A stretch of 59,921 nt of DNA, from NCBI GenBank assembly GCA_015061115.1, contig SUXE01000020.1, positions 1 to 59,921 of the forward strand. The letters are read 5' to 3'. The DNA comes from Bacteroidales bacterium. GTDB lineage: Bacteria > Bacteroidota > Bacteroidia > Bacteroidales > Paludibacteraceae. Under the pieces are notes generated by a model. That model saw nothing but the letters and a program-made list of their open reading frames with translations, was not told where the DNA came from and did no database searches. Numbering within the stretch: the first letter of the stretch is position 1; each line of letters begins with the position of its first letter. The position numbers and the translations under genes were made by a program. This document shows, piece after piece, positions 16,127 through 25,076 of this stretch.

Positions 16127-17091
16127 TGAAGAAAGCACTGATTATCATCGGGGTAGCACTCGGAATCATATTGGTGGCATTAGTCGTCGCAGGGTTCTAC
16201 ATCATAAACACCAATCTTGCGATGGAGCATCGTGGACAGGACATAGAGGGGTCGTACAAGGAGATGAAAGAGAAATATCCTGAGATGATTCCATGGCTCG
16301 ACTCAATGCAGGCGACTGGAGGATTGAAAGATTCCACATTGCTGCGTGAGGGCGACACAAAAGTCCACTATTACTACGCATACGCGCCACAGCCGACTGG
16401 CAAAACTGCTGTCATCTGCCACGGCTACACCGATAACGCGATACGTATGTTCATGATCGCACGAATCTACAATCAAGTGTACGGCTACAATATCATCGTG
16501 CCAGACATGCCTCATGCTGGCTACAGTGAGCCAAACCACATCAGTATGGGATACTATGAAAGTCAGATCGCAAGAAAACTTGCAGCGTCGGCTCAGAATA
16601 TATTCGGCAACGACACCACAAAAGTGGAGATCGCAGTCCATGGCATCTCAATGGGAGCCGCCACAACATTAATGACTGTCGGCGACGATGCTGTAGACAA
16701 AGAGTTGAATATCAAGTGTGCGGTGGCAGATTGCAGTTACACATCCTGCTGGGATGAGTTTTCTCAGGAGATTACCAACTCCTACGGCATTCCACCATTC
16801 CCACTACTCTACGTGGCAGACTTGGCTTGCGACATCAAAAACGGTTGGTGCTTCCACGACGCATCTCCGTTGGAAGCTGTTAAAAGCAGTTCGATACCGA
16901 CATTGTTCATCCATGGTGGTTCCGACACATTCGTGCCAACTAGCATGGTATACACGCTCTATGATGCCAAAACAAAAGGTGACAAGGAGTTGTGGATAGG
17001 TAAAGATTCTGAGCATGCCCTTTCTTACTTCGACCACAAAGATGAATATATTGAGAAGACGAGAGAGTTTTTGAATAAGTATATGGACTGA
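16126..17091 (+). CDS. Membrane-anchored alpha/beta hydrolase
   Basis: 321 residues. A transmembrane anchor (residues 5-27, LIIIGVALGIILVALVVAGF) is followed by an alpha/beta hydrolase fold: AVICHGYTDNA (oxyanion region), DMPHAGYSE, nucleophile elbow HGISMGAATTL (Ser about 173), FIHGGSDTFVP (Asp), and SEHALSY (His). It probably acts at the periplasmic face on an ester or amide; the substrate is unknown. Related proteins are annotated as DUF/S9-like serine hydrolases. It overlaps the tsaB stop by one base. Confidence 0.85.
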   Translation: MKKALIIIGVALGIILVALVVAGFYIINTNLAMEHRGQDIEGSYKEMKEKYPEMIPWLDSMQATGGLKDSTLLREGDTKVHYYYAYAPQPTGKTAVICHGYTDNAIRMFMIARIYNQVYGYNIIVPDMPHAGYSEPNHISMGYYESQIARKLAASAQNIFGNDTTKVEIAVHGISMGAATTLMTVGDDAVDKELNIKCAVADCSYTSCWDEFSQEITNSYGIPPFPLLYVADLACDIKNGWCFHDASPLEAVKSSSIPTLFIHGGSDTFVPTSMVYTLYDAKTKGDKELWIGKDSEHALSYFDHKDEYIEKTREFLNKYMD

Positions 17092-17099
17092 GTTTCATC

Positions 17100-17185
17100 C
17101 GACAGTGTTCCGCAATACGGAAAACAATCGGTAACGGTCGTCAGGGACGATGCGTCACCTTCGGCGACGTTCATCCGTCTTCGTT
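17100..17185 (+). repeat. Dispersed repeat family D, copy 1
   Basis: In the gap before nspC: CAATCGGTAACGGTCGTC, then GGACGATGCGTCACCTTCGG and CGAC. A reverse-complement relative lies at about 58846-58905, differing by a few bases. The two are noncoding. Confidence 0.6.
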
Positions 17186-17209
17186 TTAAGTCTTCATAAA
17201 TAACAAAAA

Positions 17210-18370
17210 ATGATAGAAAAGAATTACAACATATCAGACTATACAGATGTGGAATCGCCATGTTATGTGGTAAGCGAGAAACATCTTCGTGCCAATTTAA
17301 GCCTCATCAAATCAGTGGCGGAGAGTGCAGGAGTGGAAATCATCATGGCATTCAAGGCATTCGCATTGTGGAAGGTTTTCCCGATCGTGCGTGAATACAT
17401 CAGTTGCTCCACAGCAAGTTCGTTGTCGGAGGCTAACCTTGCCGTCGATGAGATGAAAAACCTTGCCCATACCTACGCTCCCGTCTACACGGATAAAGAG
17501 TTTGATGAGATAGCCAAACTCTCGTCGCACATCACTTTCAACAGCATTTCACAATTTCAGAAATATAAGGACCGTCTTGTTGTAGACGGAAGGAAAATCT
17601 CTGCTGGACTACGTATCAATCCAGAGTATTCGGCAGTGGAGACAGACCTCTACAACCCTTGTGCACCAGGCAGCCGTCTGGGAGTGACGCTTGACAATCT
17701 GAAGAAAGCCGACCTCACAGGAATAGATGGATTCCACTGCCACACACTATGTGAAAGCACATCGTATGAGCTGGAGAAAACATTGAAAATCATAGAGGAG
17801 AGATTTGGAGAGTTTCTTCCAAAAATCAAATGGCTCAACATGGGAGGCGGCCATCTTATGACCCGTGCCGACTATGATACCGACCATCTTATCTCTGTGT
17901 TGAAAGCGTTCAAGAGCCGTCATCCACATCTGCATATCATCCTTGAACCTGGAAGTGCATTCGCTTGGCAGACGGGTGAACTTGTAGCTGAGGTGCAGGA
18001 TATTGTTGAGAACGGAGGCATCCGCACAGCCATACTCGACGTGTCGTTTGCATGCCACATGCCAGACTGTCTGGAGATGCCATACAAGCCAGCGATATTA
18101 GGAGAGGTGGAAGACAGAAGCACTCCATACGTCTACCGCATGGGAGGCAACAGCTGTCTGAGCGGAGATTTCTATTCCGACTGGACATTCGACCATGAGT
18201 TGAAGGTCGGCGAGAAAATCGTGTTTATGGATATGAACCACTACACGACAGTGAAAACAACGATGTTCAATGGAATCACACATCCGTCTATTGCCCTACG
18301 CAAAATGAACGGCGAGCTTGAACTGTTAAGGAAATACACCTACGCCGATTATAAGAGTAGGATGGCGTAA
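17210..18370 (+). CDS. nspC: Carboxynorspermidine decarboxylase
   Basis: 386 residues, fold III PLP-dependent decarboxylase. The PLP lysine is in IIMAFKAFALW (Lys49). Also GFHCHTLCES, the glycine-rich WLNMGGGHLMT, ILEPGSAFAW, and the dimer-partner motif FACHMPDCLEMPY with Cys. It makes spermidine or norspermidine from the carboxy forms in the alternative polyamine pathway common in Bacteroidota. The partner carboxynorspermidine dehydrogenase gene is not in the window. A family D repeat lies before the gene and a palindrome cluster after it. Confidence 0.95.
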   Translation: MIEKNYNISDYTDVESPCYVVSEKHLRANLSLIKSVAESAGVEIIMAFKAFALWKVFPIVREYISCSTASSLSEANLAVDEMKNLAHTYAPVYTDKEFDEIAKLSSHITFNSISQFQKYKDRLVVDGRKISAGLRINPEYSAVETDLYNPCAPGSRLGVTLDNLKKADLTGIDGFHCHTLCESTSYELEKTLKIIEERFGEFLPKIKWLNMGGGHLMTRADYDTDHLISVLKAFKSRHPHLHIILEPGSAFAWQTGELVAEVQDIVENGGIRTAILDVSFACHMPDCLEMPYKPAILGEVEDRSTPYVYRMGGNSCLSGDFYSDWTFDHELKVGEKIVFMDMNHYTTVKTTMFNGITHPSIALRKMNGELELLRKYTYADYKSRMA

Positions 18371-18428
18371 AGACACGTAGAGACGTGCGTGTTATACCGT
18401 CACACAAACGTATATTGTAGAAATAAAC

Positions 18429-18471
18429 GGACGTGCGTGTTATACAGAATCCCTGTATGACACGCACGTCC
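18429..18471. terminator. Long palindrome between convergent genes
   Basis: GGACGTGCGTGT-T-ATACAG pairs with CTGTAT-G-ACACGCACGTCC around a short loop. It sits between convergent nspC and the leftward secreted-protein gene and could terminate both, although neither side has a long T run. The GACGTGCGTG word also occurs at 18383-18392. Confidence 0.5.
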
Positions 18472-18509
18472 TGTTTAAGAGACGCACATCAGTGCATCTT
18501 TATGTAAAA

Positions 18510-19724
18510 TTATTCGGCCACATAAATTTTCTTATCACCGACAATATAGAAGCCACGTTTCAGATTCTTCAATGCGTCAGACAATCTGACATTTTGTTTT
18601 ATTATCGTACCGTCGACAGAATAAACATTTATAATGCTATCTGCGGCATCAAACGAATAAACATTAGGCGAACTAGAAAGAGAATCATTTGGATTTACGT
18701 AACCACAATCTTCGCCATTGATATTTAAAAATACCGTTACACTATCAACAACGACTTTGTATCTCCTCTCACCTATGAAATCTACCAGAATGTCCAAATT
18801 CACACGGTTTTTTCCAGACTCTTCCGTCAACGCCTGCCAACCATCTGCATTTTTCAAATACCAGTTATACTCAGCATTCATTCTAAAACCCGCTGCGTGA
18901 GCGATAGCCGTTTCTCCCTTACATCTCGAGTAGGCATCTACAATATCTAAATACATATTGTCAATTGACACTTTAGAACAAGACATCCGAGTGAACTCTG
19001 GAGAAACCATAAAATAAGGCATACCATCATCTGTATCAGGCAAATAACCTGTGTAATTCACCACAAAGCATAGCCACTGATAATTCTCTTCTCTTTTAAA
19101 GGCCTCCTTCACTTTTGGAATGTCACTAAATCGAAATCTTGAGACAGAATCATACGACACCATATCCAACAACACATTCTTGGCATCATCGAAAACATAA
19201 ACACTTAAATTACAATCCACATTCTTGCCTGCTTCAACTAAGTCAAAAGAGAAACCAGCGGACGTATCCATAATACAAGCGGGCTGTACGTATGCTCTCA
19301 TAGTAAAACGGAACAGCTTGCCTTTACAACTAGACGAAATCTTAAAATCTACTATTTTTCCATTGGGATCAGTAAGATTCAAATAATAATTCTGGTATTT
19401 TGAATCATACGACATTTGTTCAAGATCACAGCTTGGAATGTAATCGTCAAAAGTACCCTGTATATCACTTATAAAATACGAAGTATCATTTTTTGTGAAT
19501 GAAACAGACTCACTATCAAATGTGTCAATCACCTTTAATTCAAGCTTCGATGTGTCCACCCCTGTTGGAGTAAAGTCAGTGCCATTATTGAAATAAACCT
19601 GTGGATATGATGAATTCATCTGAGCAGAAGCCACACTTCCTATCATAAAAAGAGAAATCACCACCTTTTTCGCAACATAAGCCGACAACATTGTCAATCG
19701 ACTCTTAATATCCTTGTTTCGCAT
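18510..19724 (-). CDS. Secreted DUF4465-like protein with C-terminal sorting-like tail
   Basis: 404 residues. The N-terminus has a signal peptide (VVISLFMIGSVASAQ, cleavage about residue 35; a start at MLSAYVAKK is possible). Beta-rich extracellular segments follow, resembling DUF4465 in the MSPEFTRMSCSKVSIDNMYL to MYLDIVDAYSRCKGE region. The last about 45 residues (SIINVYSVDGTIIKQNVRLS, then LKRGFYIVGDKKIYVAE) look like a type IX secretion (type A) sorting domain. Probably surface-exposed or exported; function unknown. A truncated copy of its last residues is found at 20361-20420. Confidence 0.7.
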   Translation of the reverse strand: MRNKDIKSRLTMLSAYVAKKVVISLFMIGSVASAQMNSSYPQVYFNNGTDFTPTGVDTSKLELKVIDTFDSESVSFTKNDTSYFISDIQGTFDDYIPSCDLEQMSYDSKYQNYYLNLTDPNGKIVDFKISSSCKGKLFRFTMRAYVQPACIMDTSAGFSFDLVEAGKNVDCNLSVYVFDDAKNVLLDMVSYDSVSRFRFSDIPKVKEAFKREENYQWLCFVVNYTGYLPDTDDGMPYFMVSPEFTRMSCSKVSIDNMYLDIVDAYSRCKGETAIAHAAGFRMNAEYNWYLKNADGWQALTEESGKNRVNLDILVDFIGERRYKVVVDSVTVFLNINGEDCGYVNPNDSLSSSPNVYSFDAADSIINVYSVDGTIIKQNVRLSDALKNLKRGFYIVGDKKIYVAE

Positions 19725-19853
19725 ATTTTTTATTTGTTAGACTAACATCAATTAGTAAACTTAATGCAAAGATAATAAATTCTTGCAAATCAGATTTCTA
19801 ATAAACCCGCTAAATATAAAATACATTTTTTCAGATGACATTTTTACATACGC

Positions 19854-19885
19854 AAAGAGGCCACTGATCACTCGGTAGCCTCTTT
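19854..19885. terminator. Hairpin with terminator-like shape
   Basis: AAAGAGGC pairs with GCCTCTTT around a 16-base loop. No gene ends here, so it may end a small RNA or be the remnant of a lost gene. Confidence 0.35.
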
Positions 19886-20360
19886 ATAGAGATTTTATTA
19901 TGGATTAATATTATGATAAAATTATGTATTAGGTAGACCAAAGAACTTATATAGTTTTTTGATCACCAACGACTGTAATATTCAACTGAAAATAAATGCA
20001 AATCACCAGAGAATTCTATAATTCCCCTTGCTGGTCTACGTTTGTATATATATGTTATTAGTTGTTTTAGTCTAGAATTTTGGTTTTAGACAATAGCGGC
20101 TTTAAGCCAAATTAAAAGTTAAACTACTTAATTATCTTTTTGCACGGGATACTAATACTTTTTTACACCCGTTAATTAAACAACTCCTTTTTGCTACACT
20201 TATCTCGTACGATTGTTTTCCCCCAATCGTCTTCAACAAAGCTAATCCACTTAATTGGAAAATGCAAATATAACAGGCATAAAAATAGCCTAATTATATT
20301 GTCAAACATAAATATGATAAATAAATGGAGACGCACATCCGCACGTCTCCACATTTTTTA

Positions 20361-20420
20361 TTATTCACTCACATAAATTTTCTTTTTGCCGATAATATAG
20401 AAACCTTTCTTAAGGTTCAC
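20361..20420 (-). pseudogene. Relic of a type IX sorting-domain tail
   Basis: The minus strand encodes VNLKKGFYIIGKKKIYVSE followed by a stop. It aligns with the last 19 residues of the 18510-19724 protein (KNLKRGFYIVGDKKIYVAE). No upstream coding part remains, because the frame is cut directly by the GNAT gene. Both tails are followed by the same GAGACGCACATC-type palindrome, so whole gene ends, including the downstream repeat, are shared. Confidence 0.75.
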
Positions 20421-20423
20421 CAA

Positions 20424-20882
20424 TTAATTCTTCTCCATATACACCCACGTCAGATTGGGTTCCATCTCTTCGCTTTTATACGTTTTGAATCCTTCACGCA
20501 GATAGAATTCATATGTGTGTTTCACTTCCTGACATGTGCAAAGCCACGTTCGTGTATGAGGAAGACGGGATTGTATTTCATGAAACAGCATTTTGCCTAA
20601 TCCTCGACGCTGATACTCCGGATCCACCATAAGACGACCTATGTAGAGTGAGCCATCCTCTACATTTCCTCGTACCGAACCTATGATTCGTCCATCTTCA
20701 GTCTGGATTTTCAATGTCAGATTTTGAGCGAACTCTTCATACGCATGCTCCAACGTCTCCGTCATTGGAAGAGCATCCACGCAACCAAGATCCTTACATT
20801 GTTGCCCAAACGCTTTATGTTGCAACTCCAACAAAGCTGGCACATCTTCCCTTGTGGCTATTGTGATCGTATCCATTCCCAT
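20424..20882 (-). CDS. GNAT family N-acetyltransferase
   Basis: 152 residues. The acetyl-CoA-binding motif A is clear: GRLMVDPEYQRRGLGKMLFH (R-x-x-G-x-G/A), followed by YEFYLREGFKTYKSEEM as motif B. It transfers acetyl from acetyl-CoA to an amine of an unknown small molecule or protein. It lies five bases after the CAT-like acyltransferase gene, so the two are co-transcribed. Confidence 0.9.
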   Translation of the reverse strand: MGMDTITIATREDVPALLELQHKAFGQQCKDLGCVDALPMTETLEHAYEEFAQNLTLKIQTEDGRIIGSVRGNVEDGSLYIGRLMVDPEYQRRGLGKMLFHEIQSRLPHTRTWLCTCQEVKHTYEFYLREGFKTYKSEEMEPNLTWVYMEKN

Positions 20883-20887
20883 TTATT

Positions 20888-21514
20888 TTAACATTTTAGA
20901 TTGTCAATCGTTTTCTGCAAGTTGGCAAGAAACTTTCCAGCGTGCGCCCCATCCATCTGTGTGTGGTGGAACTGAAACGAAAGATTCATATAATATCTGA
21001 AGAAATGTCTCGAATAACGTCCCCAAATAATGAACGGATTATTGAAGATGCCACTATACATTCCTCCAGCAAATTCCAACTCCGTGTCGATGATGGCAGA
21101 CGTGCCGATCACCATACACTCTCCAGACAAATCCCTGTCGACACAACTTTCCGCGACTTCCGCCGTGTACTTCAAATAATCACGGTTGTAGGAATCAAAA
21201 TCACCTGTGAACTCGATGTCGCAAGAACTGACTTCACCTGTACGATTCTTTACAATCGTATTTATGGCAATACTGTCGTACTTCATCAGTTTATCACCTT
21301 CAGGCAACAGATAAAACTCTTTCTGGGCTACTGCCGTCTTACCAATACAAAAATCCATAAGCATATTAAACTTCAACCGTTTCCTTTTGCTTATTCTGAC
21401 AAGATTGGTGACATCGAGTTTTTTCACAAAAACGAGCATGGGATTCGGAGCGTTTTTCCAAATCTCAAACTGTGATCCTCGAGTCGTATCTTTCGGGTTG
21501 ACTTCTCTCTTCAT
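20888..21514 (-). CDS. Chloramphenicol acetyltransferase-like acyltransferase
   Basis: 208 residues, close to the 215 of CatA-type enzymes. The catalytic motif HHTQMDGAHAGKF is near the C-terminus (the second His is the base and DG is conserved), together with FNNPFIIWGRYS. The family forms trimers and acetylates hydroxyl groups with acetyl-CoA. Distant homologues in Bacteroidota are common and do not necessarily give resistance. It is followed by the GNAT gene in the same direction. Confidence 0.85.
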   Translation of the reverse strand: MKREVNPKDTTRGSQFEIWKNAPNPMLVFVKKLDVTNLVRISKRKRLKFNMLMDFCIGKTAVAQKEFYLLPEGDKLMKYDSIAINTIVKNRTGEVSSCDIEFTGDFDSYNRDYLKYTAEVAESCVDRDLSGECMVIGTSAIIDTELEFAGGMYSGIFNNPFIIWGRYSRHFFRYYMNLSFQFHHTQMDGAHAGKFLANLQKTIDNLKC

Positions 21515-21603
21515 TCTTAATTCTTATACGCTAGAATAATTATCCATTTATTCCACAGAGATTCCGAGCATGACAGTCTCGTCCTCCTGATTATTCCAGA
21601 CAA

Positions 21604-21634
21604 CAAAAAAGGCAGCTGAAAAACAACTGCCTTT
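21604..21634 (-). terminator. Terminator after tRNA-Lys
   Basis: AAAGGCAG pairs with CTGCCTTT with T-run on the minus strand, eight bases after the tRNA 3' end. Confidence 0.8.
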
Positions 21635-21642
21635 ATATTTTG

Positions 21643-21715
21643 TGGCTCGCTTGGGGCTCGAACCCAAGACCCCATCCTTAAAAGGGATGTGCTCTACCAG
21701 CTGAGCTAGCGAACC
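21643..21715 (-). tRNA. tRNA-Lys (anticodon TTT)
   Basis: A complete 73-base cloverleaf on the minus strand: acceptor GGTTCGC/GCGAGCC with discriminator A, D-arm GCTCAGCTGGTAGAGC, anticodon stem CATCC/GGATG with loop CTTTTAA, and T-arm containing GGTTCGAGCC. No encoded CCA. It has its own promoter and terminator. Confidence 0.97.
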
Positions 21716-21735
21716 ATCGGTCTCAAAAACCGAGT

Positions 21736-21744
21736 GCAAAAGTA
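21736..21744 (-). promoter_or_regulatory. -7 element of tRNA-Lys
   Basis: The minus strand reads TACTTTTGC, about 20 bases upstream of the mature tRNA, followed by CACTCGG like the promoter at the left edge of the window. Confidence 0.65.
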
Positions 21745-21886
21745 ATGCTTTTTTTTGAATATCCAAATTATTACGCCACAAAAGTGACTTTTACCAAGCA
21801 TTCACGTCAAAAAATCAGAAAAAAAACCAACAAAAAACTTGAAATTTCTCCTGCCCTATGGAAACAACAAGTCCCATAACCTTGGT

Positions 21887-23749
21887 TTATCTGTCATTCC
21901 TGATTATCTTCTCAATAAGATTCGACGGTACTGTTGTGCGAGGAATCTTCATCTTAAACCAACGGCTCAATGGGAAATCCAAACCTATGCCATGCATATA
22001 ATTGTAGGTAGCGAAACGAAGTCCCTCTCCCATCAACTCACTGTCGTAGTCTATCTCCTCCTCAAATGGAATCTCATTATTACAAAATGAATTGCATGCG
22101 CATTTGACCTTATTCACTCCAAACTCCTTAGGATTCTGTCCACTTGGGCTATGCACCGTCATCGCATAACGATGCCAGAATGCGGAATGCACCAACCCAT
22201 TAGCAAAGAGCTGTCGCACCACCTCAAGAGCATCTATACACTCCTGGAATGTCTCCGTCGGGAATCCATACATCAGATAGGTGTGGACCATTATCCCTGC
22301 GTCAGTAAGATGCTTGCATGCCAATGTGGTCTGCTCTATCGTCACTCCTTTACGCATCAGTTTCAACAGTCGGTCGCTTGCCACCTCCAATCCTCCGCTG
22401 GCTGCTATCATTCCGCTCTCAGAAAGCAGTTCACACAACTCAGCAGTGTAAGTTTTGTCGAATCGGATATTGCCCCAATAGCTGACCGTAAGCCTCCTCT
22501 TCTTTATCTCCAATGCCACATCTTTGAGCAGACGTGGGGGCATAGCCTCATCTGTGAAATGGAATCCACTCTCTCCCGTCTGATTCATCACACTCTCCAT
22601 ACGGTCGACAACGATATCCGCACTCGGTGCATCATAACGACGGATATAATCAAGCGTGACGTCGCAGAAAGCACACTTTGCCCAATAACAGCCGTGGGCC
22701 ATCACCAACTTATTCCAGCGTCCGCTCTGCCACAACGTGTGCATGGGATTGCTTCCCTCCGTCGTGGAAATATATAGATCAAGTTTAAGACCGCTGAAAT
22801 CAGGAGTCCCGGTATCGGCAAAGCGGACATTTTCCGAATCATTGCCACTATAGATGATCTTTTTCCTGTCGGAATCAAGATAATATGTTCTGACCAATTT
22901 ATCGGATTCTGTCTTCCCCTCAAGATATTCACAAAGACGTTTCAACGGAAGTTCCCCGTCGTCAAGAGTAAGATAGTCGACGTAATTGAAAAACCTGACA
23001 TCCGAGATCTGACGAAGCTCCGTATTCGGATAGCCGCCACCTGCCGTCACCACAACTCCTGGATAGTTTTGCTTGATATATTGCGCACAACGTAGAGCCG
23101 CATACAAGCATCCAGGGAACGGAATGGAAAGTCCGACCAACTGAGGCGAGCACGACTTTATTTTTTCGTCAAGCAACTGGAGCATCCACTCATCAGTGAG
23201 AAACAAAGGAGCCTTCAACGACTTGTCCACCTTGTCAAACTTCGGAGCGTAACTGCCCAGATGTTCCGCATAACGCACAAGGTCGAAGTGAGGAGAGACC
23301 ATCTCACGTATATAATCAGCGATGTCTTCAATATATCTGGTGGCAAGATACCTAGCCTCATCACTCTTTCCAGCGAGACCGAACGCCATCTCTGTGTCGA
23401 TCAGATTCTCAAAACGTGGGCCTTCAGGCAACAACGTATGGCTGGCAATTCTTCCGGCTATGGTCTGGTCCTTACCACGGAGGAAACGCATCACCGTCTC
23501 CACACAATTGACATAATCATCACGTCCGTCGAAAATAAACTGCATCGCCTCATTCTTAGGCTTTTTCTCGCTATGACGGAAAATCTCAGTCAGACCCTTT
23601 TTGCTGTAGATGCGGTCGACGAGTTCAATACCGAGATCCATCTGCTCCACCTGATGACCGAGGGTTTTGAGAAAGCCCTTCAGCACCATTGTTGCAGGAT
23701 ACGGAGTATTGAGCTGAGTAAGCGGTGGTGTGATGAGAAGAATTTTCAT
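21887..23749 (-). CDS. B12-binding-type radical SAM protein
   Basis: 620 residues. The N-terminal Rossmann-like part (1 to about 300) resembles cobalamin-binding domains: LLITPPLTQLNTPYPATMVL and VVVTAGGGYPNTELRQI. The radical SAM core follows with cluster motif GCYWAKCAFCD (about 355-365, Cys spacing x4 then x2), GFHFTDEAMPP and GGLEVASDRLLKLMRKGVT. The C-terminal part is unassigned. Members of this group form uncharacterised or methyltransferase-like enzymes. The substrate cannot be told. It is a single gene, well separated on both sides. Confidence 0.85.
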   Translation of the reverse strand: MKILLITPPLTQLNTPYPATMVLKGFLKTLGHQVEQMDLGIELVDRIYSKKGLTEIFRHSEKKPKNEAMQFIFDGRDDYVNCVETVMRFLRGKDQTIAGRIASHTLLPEGPRFENLIDTEMAFGLAGKSDEARYLATRYIEDIADYIREMVSPHFDLVRYAEHLGSYAPKFDKVDKSLKAPLFLTDEWMLQLLDEKIKSCSPQLVGLSIPFPGCLYAALRCAQYIKQNYPGVVVTAGGGYPNTELRQISDVRFFNYVDYLTLDDGELPLKRLCEYLEGKTESDKLVRTYYLDSDRKKIIYSGNDSENVRFADTGTPDFSGLKLDLYISTTEGSNPMHTLWQSGRWNKLVMAHGCYWAKCAFCDVTLDYIRRYDAPSADIVVDRMESVMNQTGESGFHFTDEAMPPRLLKDVALEIKKRRLTVSYWGNIRFDKTYTAELCELLSESGMIAASGGLEVASDRLLKLMRKGVTIEQTTLACKHLTDAGIMVHTYLMYGFPTETFQECIDALEVVRQLFANGLVHSAFWHRYAMTVHSPSGQNPKEFGVNKVKCACNSFCNNEIPFEEEIDYDSELMGEGLRFATYNYMHGIGLDFPLSRWFKMKIPRTTVPSNLIEKIIRNDR

Positions 23750-23762
23750 GTGGAGTATTATT

Positions 23763-23793
23763 AAAAAAAGAGACGCGAATGTTTTTCGCGTCC
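23763..23793 (-). terminator. Terminator of prs
   Basis: Stem GGGACGCGAA/TTCGCGTCTC followed on the minus strand by seven T. Confidence 0.85.
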
Positions 23794-23835
23794 CTATATA
23801 TCTAAAAGATATTTTGCAAAATGATCGTTCTGATA

Positions 23836-24771
23836 TTACACTAGGTAATTCTCGCTGATTGACTCATTGTCAAGCACACGACGGATAGTGTCGGCGAACA
23901 ATGGAGCAACGCTCAATGCCTTAGCCTTCTTGCAAGACTTGTTGAAAGGAATTGAGTTAGTGAAGATCAACTCCTGCAAGCTTGACTCCATAACACGAGT
24001 AGACGCAGGGTCGCTCATCACTGGGTGAGTAACGATAGCGCGTACACTCTTAGCACCGCCGTTAGCCATAAGGTCAGCAGCCTTTGTAAGAGTACCAGCT
24101 GTGTCGACCATATCGTCAAGGATGATCACGTTTCTATCCTTAACATCACCGATGATAGTCATCTCGCTTACAACGTTAGCCTTCTCACGGCTCTTGTGGC
24201 AAAGTACCATTGGCACACCAAGATACTTAGCGTAAGAGTTAGCTCTCTTACTACCACCAACATCTGGAGATGCGATAGTCAAGTTCTCAATCTTCATGCT
24301 CTGGATGTAAGGCAAGAAGATAGAAGATGCGTATAGATGGTCAACTGGAATATTGAAGAAACCTTGGATCTGATCTGCGTGAAGGTCCATAGTGATAAGG
24401 CGATCGATACCAGCTGTAGCAAGCATATCAGCAACAAGCTTTGCACCGATAGCAACTCTTGGCTTATCCTTTCTGTCCTGACGTGCCCAACCGAAGTAAG
24501 GGATTACTGCAACAATCTTATAAGCAGAAGCACGCTTAGCAGCGTCTACCATAAGAAGAAGCTCCATCAAATTATCAGCATTTGGGAATGTAGACTGAAC
24601 GATAAACACATAGTTACCACGAATACTCTCTTCGTAGCTTACTCCAAATTCACCGTCAGCGAAGTGCTGCACATTGCACTTACCAAGCGGACAACCCAAT
24701 TGTGCGCAAATCTCCTCTGCCAAATATTTGCTATTAGTACCAGAGAAAACTTTAAAAGGTCTGTTCTCCAT
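23836..24771 (-). CDS. prs: Ribose-phosphate pyrophosphokinase
   Basis: 311 residues. Family motifs: NVQHFADGEFGVSYEESIRG, VIPYFGWARQDRKDKPR, TMDLHADQIQGFF and the PRPP-binding loop VIILDDMVDTAGT. It makes PRPP from ribose 5-phosphate and ATP for nucleotide, His, Trp and NAD synthesis. It has its own promoter and a strong terminator. Confidence 0.97.
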   Translation of the reverse strand: MENRPFKVFSGTNSKYLAEEICAQLGCPLGKCNVQHFADGEFGVSYEESIRGNYVFIVQSTFPNADNLMELLLMVDAAKRASAYKIVAVIPYFGWARQDRKDKPRVAIGAKLVADMLATAGIDRLITMDLHADQIQGFFNIPVDHLYASSIFLPYIQSMKIENLTIASPDVGGSKRANSYAKYLGVPMVLCHKSREKANVVSEMTIIGDVKDRNVIILDDMVDTAGTLTKAADLMANGGAKSVRAIVTHPVMSDPASTRVMESSLQELIFTNSIPFNKSCKKAKALSVAPLFADTIRRVLDNESISENYLV

Positions 24772-24803
24772 TGTTGTTTTTTAGTTTGTTTTTGTTGTTG
24801 CCA

Positions 24804-24811
24804 CAAAATTA
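24804..24811 (-). promoter_or_regulatory. -7 element of prs
   Basis: The minus strand reads TAATTTTG, about 32 bases before the prs start. Confidence 0.5.
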
Positions 24812-25002
24812 CTGCTTTTTTGGATTGGATGTTCTTTTTTCCGTCACTTTTTGCGAAAAATTGTGTTTTTCAGCATAAGAAATTATCAACAAGGGAAACG
24901 GGAGGATTGTGGATAAAATATCAAAAGGGATTTTCAAACATAATCACAGAATAGGAAAAGACTAATCATGATAAAGCTACGACAAAAGTATCATCTGATA
25001 AC

Positions 25003-25044
25003 AAACAAGCCATTTTAGAGGAGATCTCCAAAACGGCTTGTTTT
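25003..25044 (-). terminator. Terminator of the two-domain secreted protein gene
   Basis: AAACAAGCC and GGCTTGTTT arms enclose a second stem TTTT-GAG/CTC-AAAA. It lies about 30 bases after the stop at 25077. Confidence 0.7.
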
Positions 25045-25076
25045 ATAATACAATAGGACAAATCTATATCTAACCT

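Larger units (their letters stand above)
19725..20423. other. AT-rich gene-free gap
   Basis: No complete gene seen. It contains the hairpin at 19854-19885, an inverted pair TAGACCA (19933) / TGGTCTA (20033), a family palindrome near 20326-20348 and the C-terminal relic of a secreted protein (20361-20420). Confidence 0.6.

Noticed and set aside
22151-22777. 208-codon frame opposite the radical SAM gene
   Set aside because: Antisense shadow of a gene with clear motifs; no independent support.
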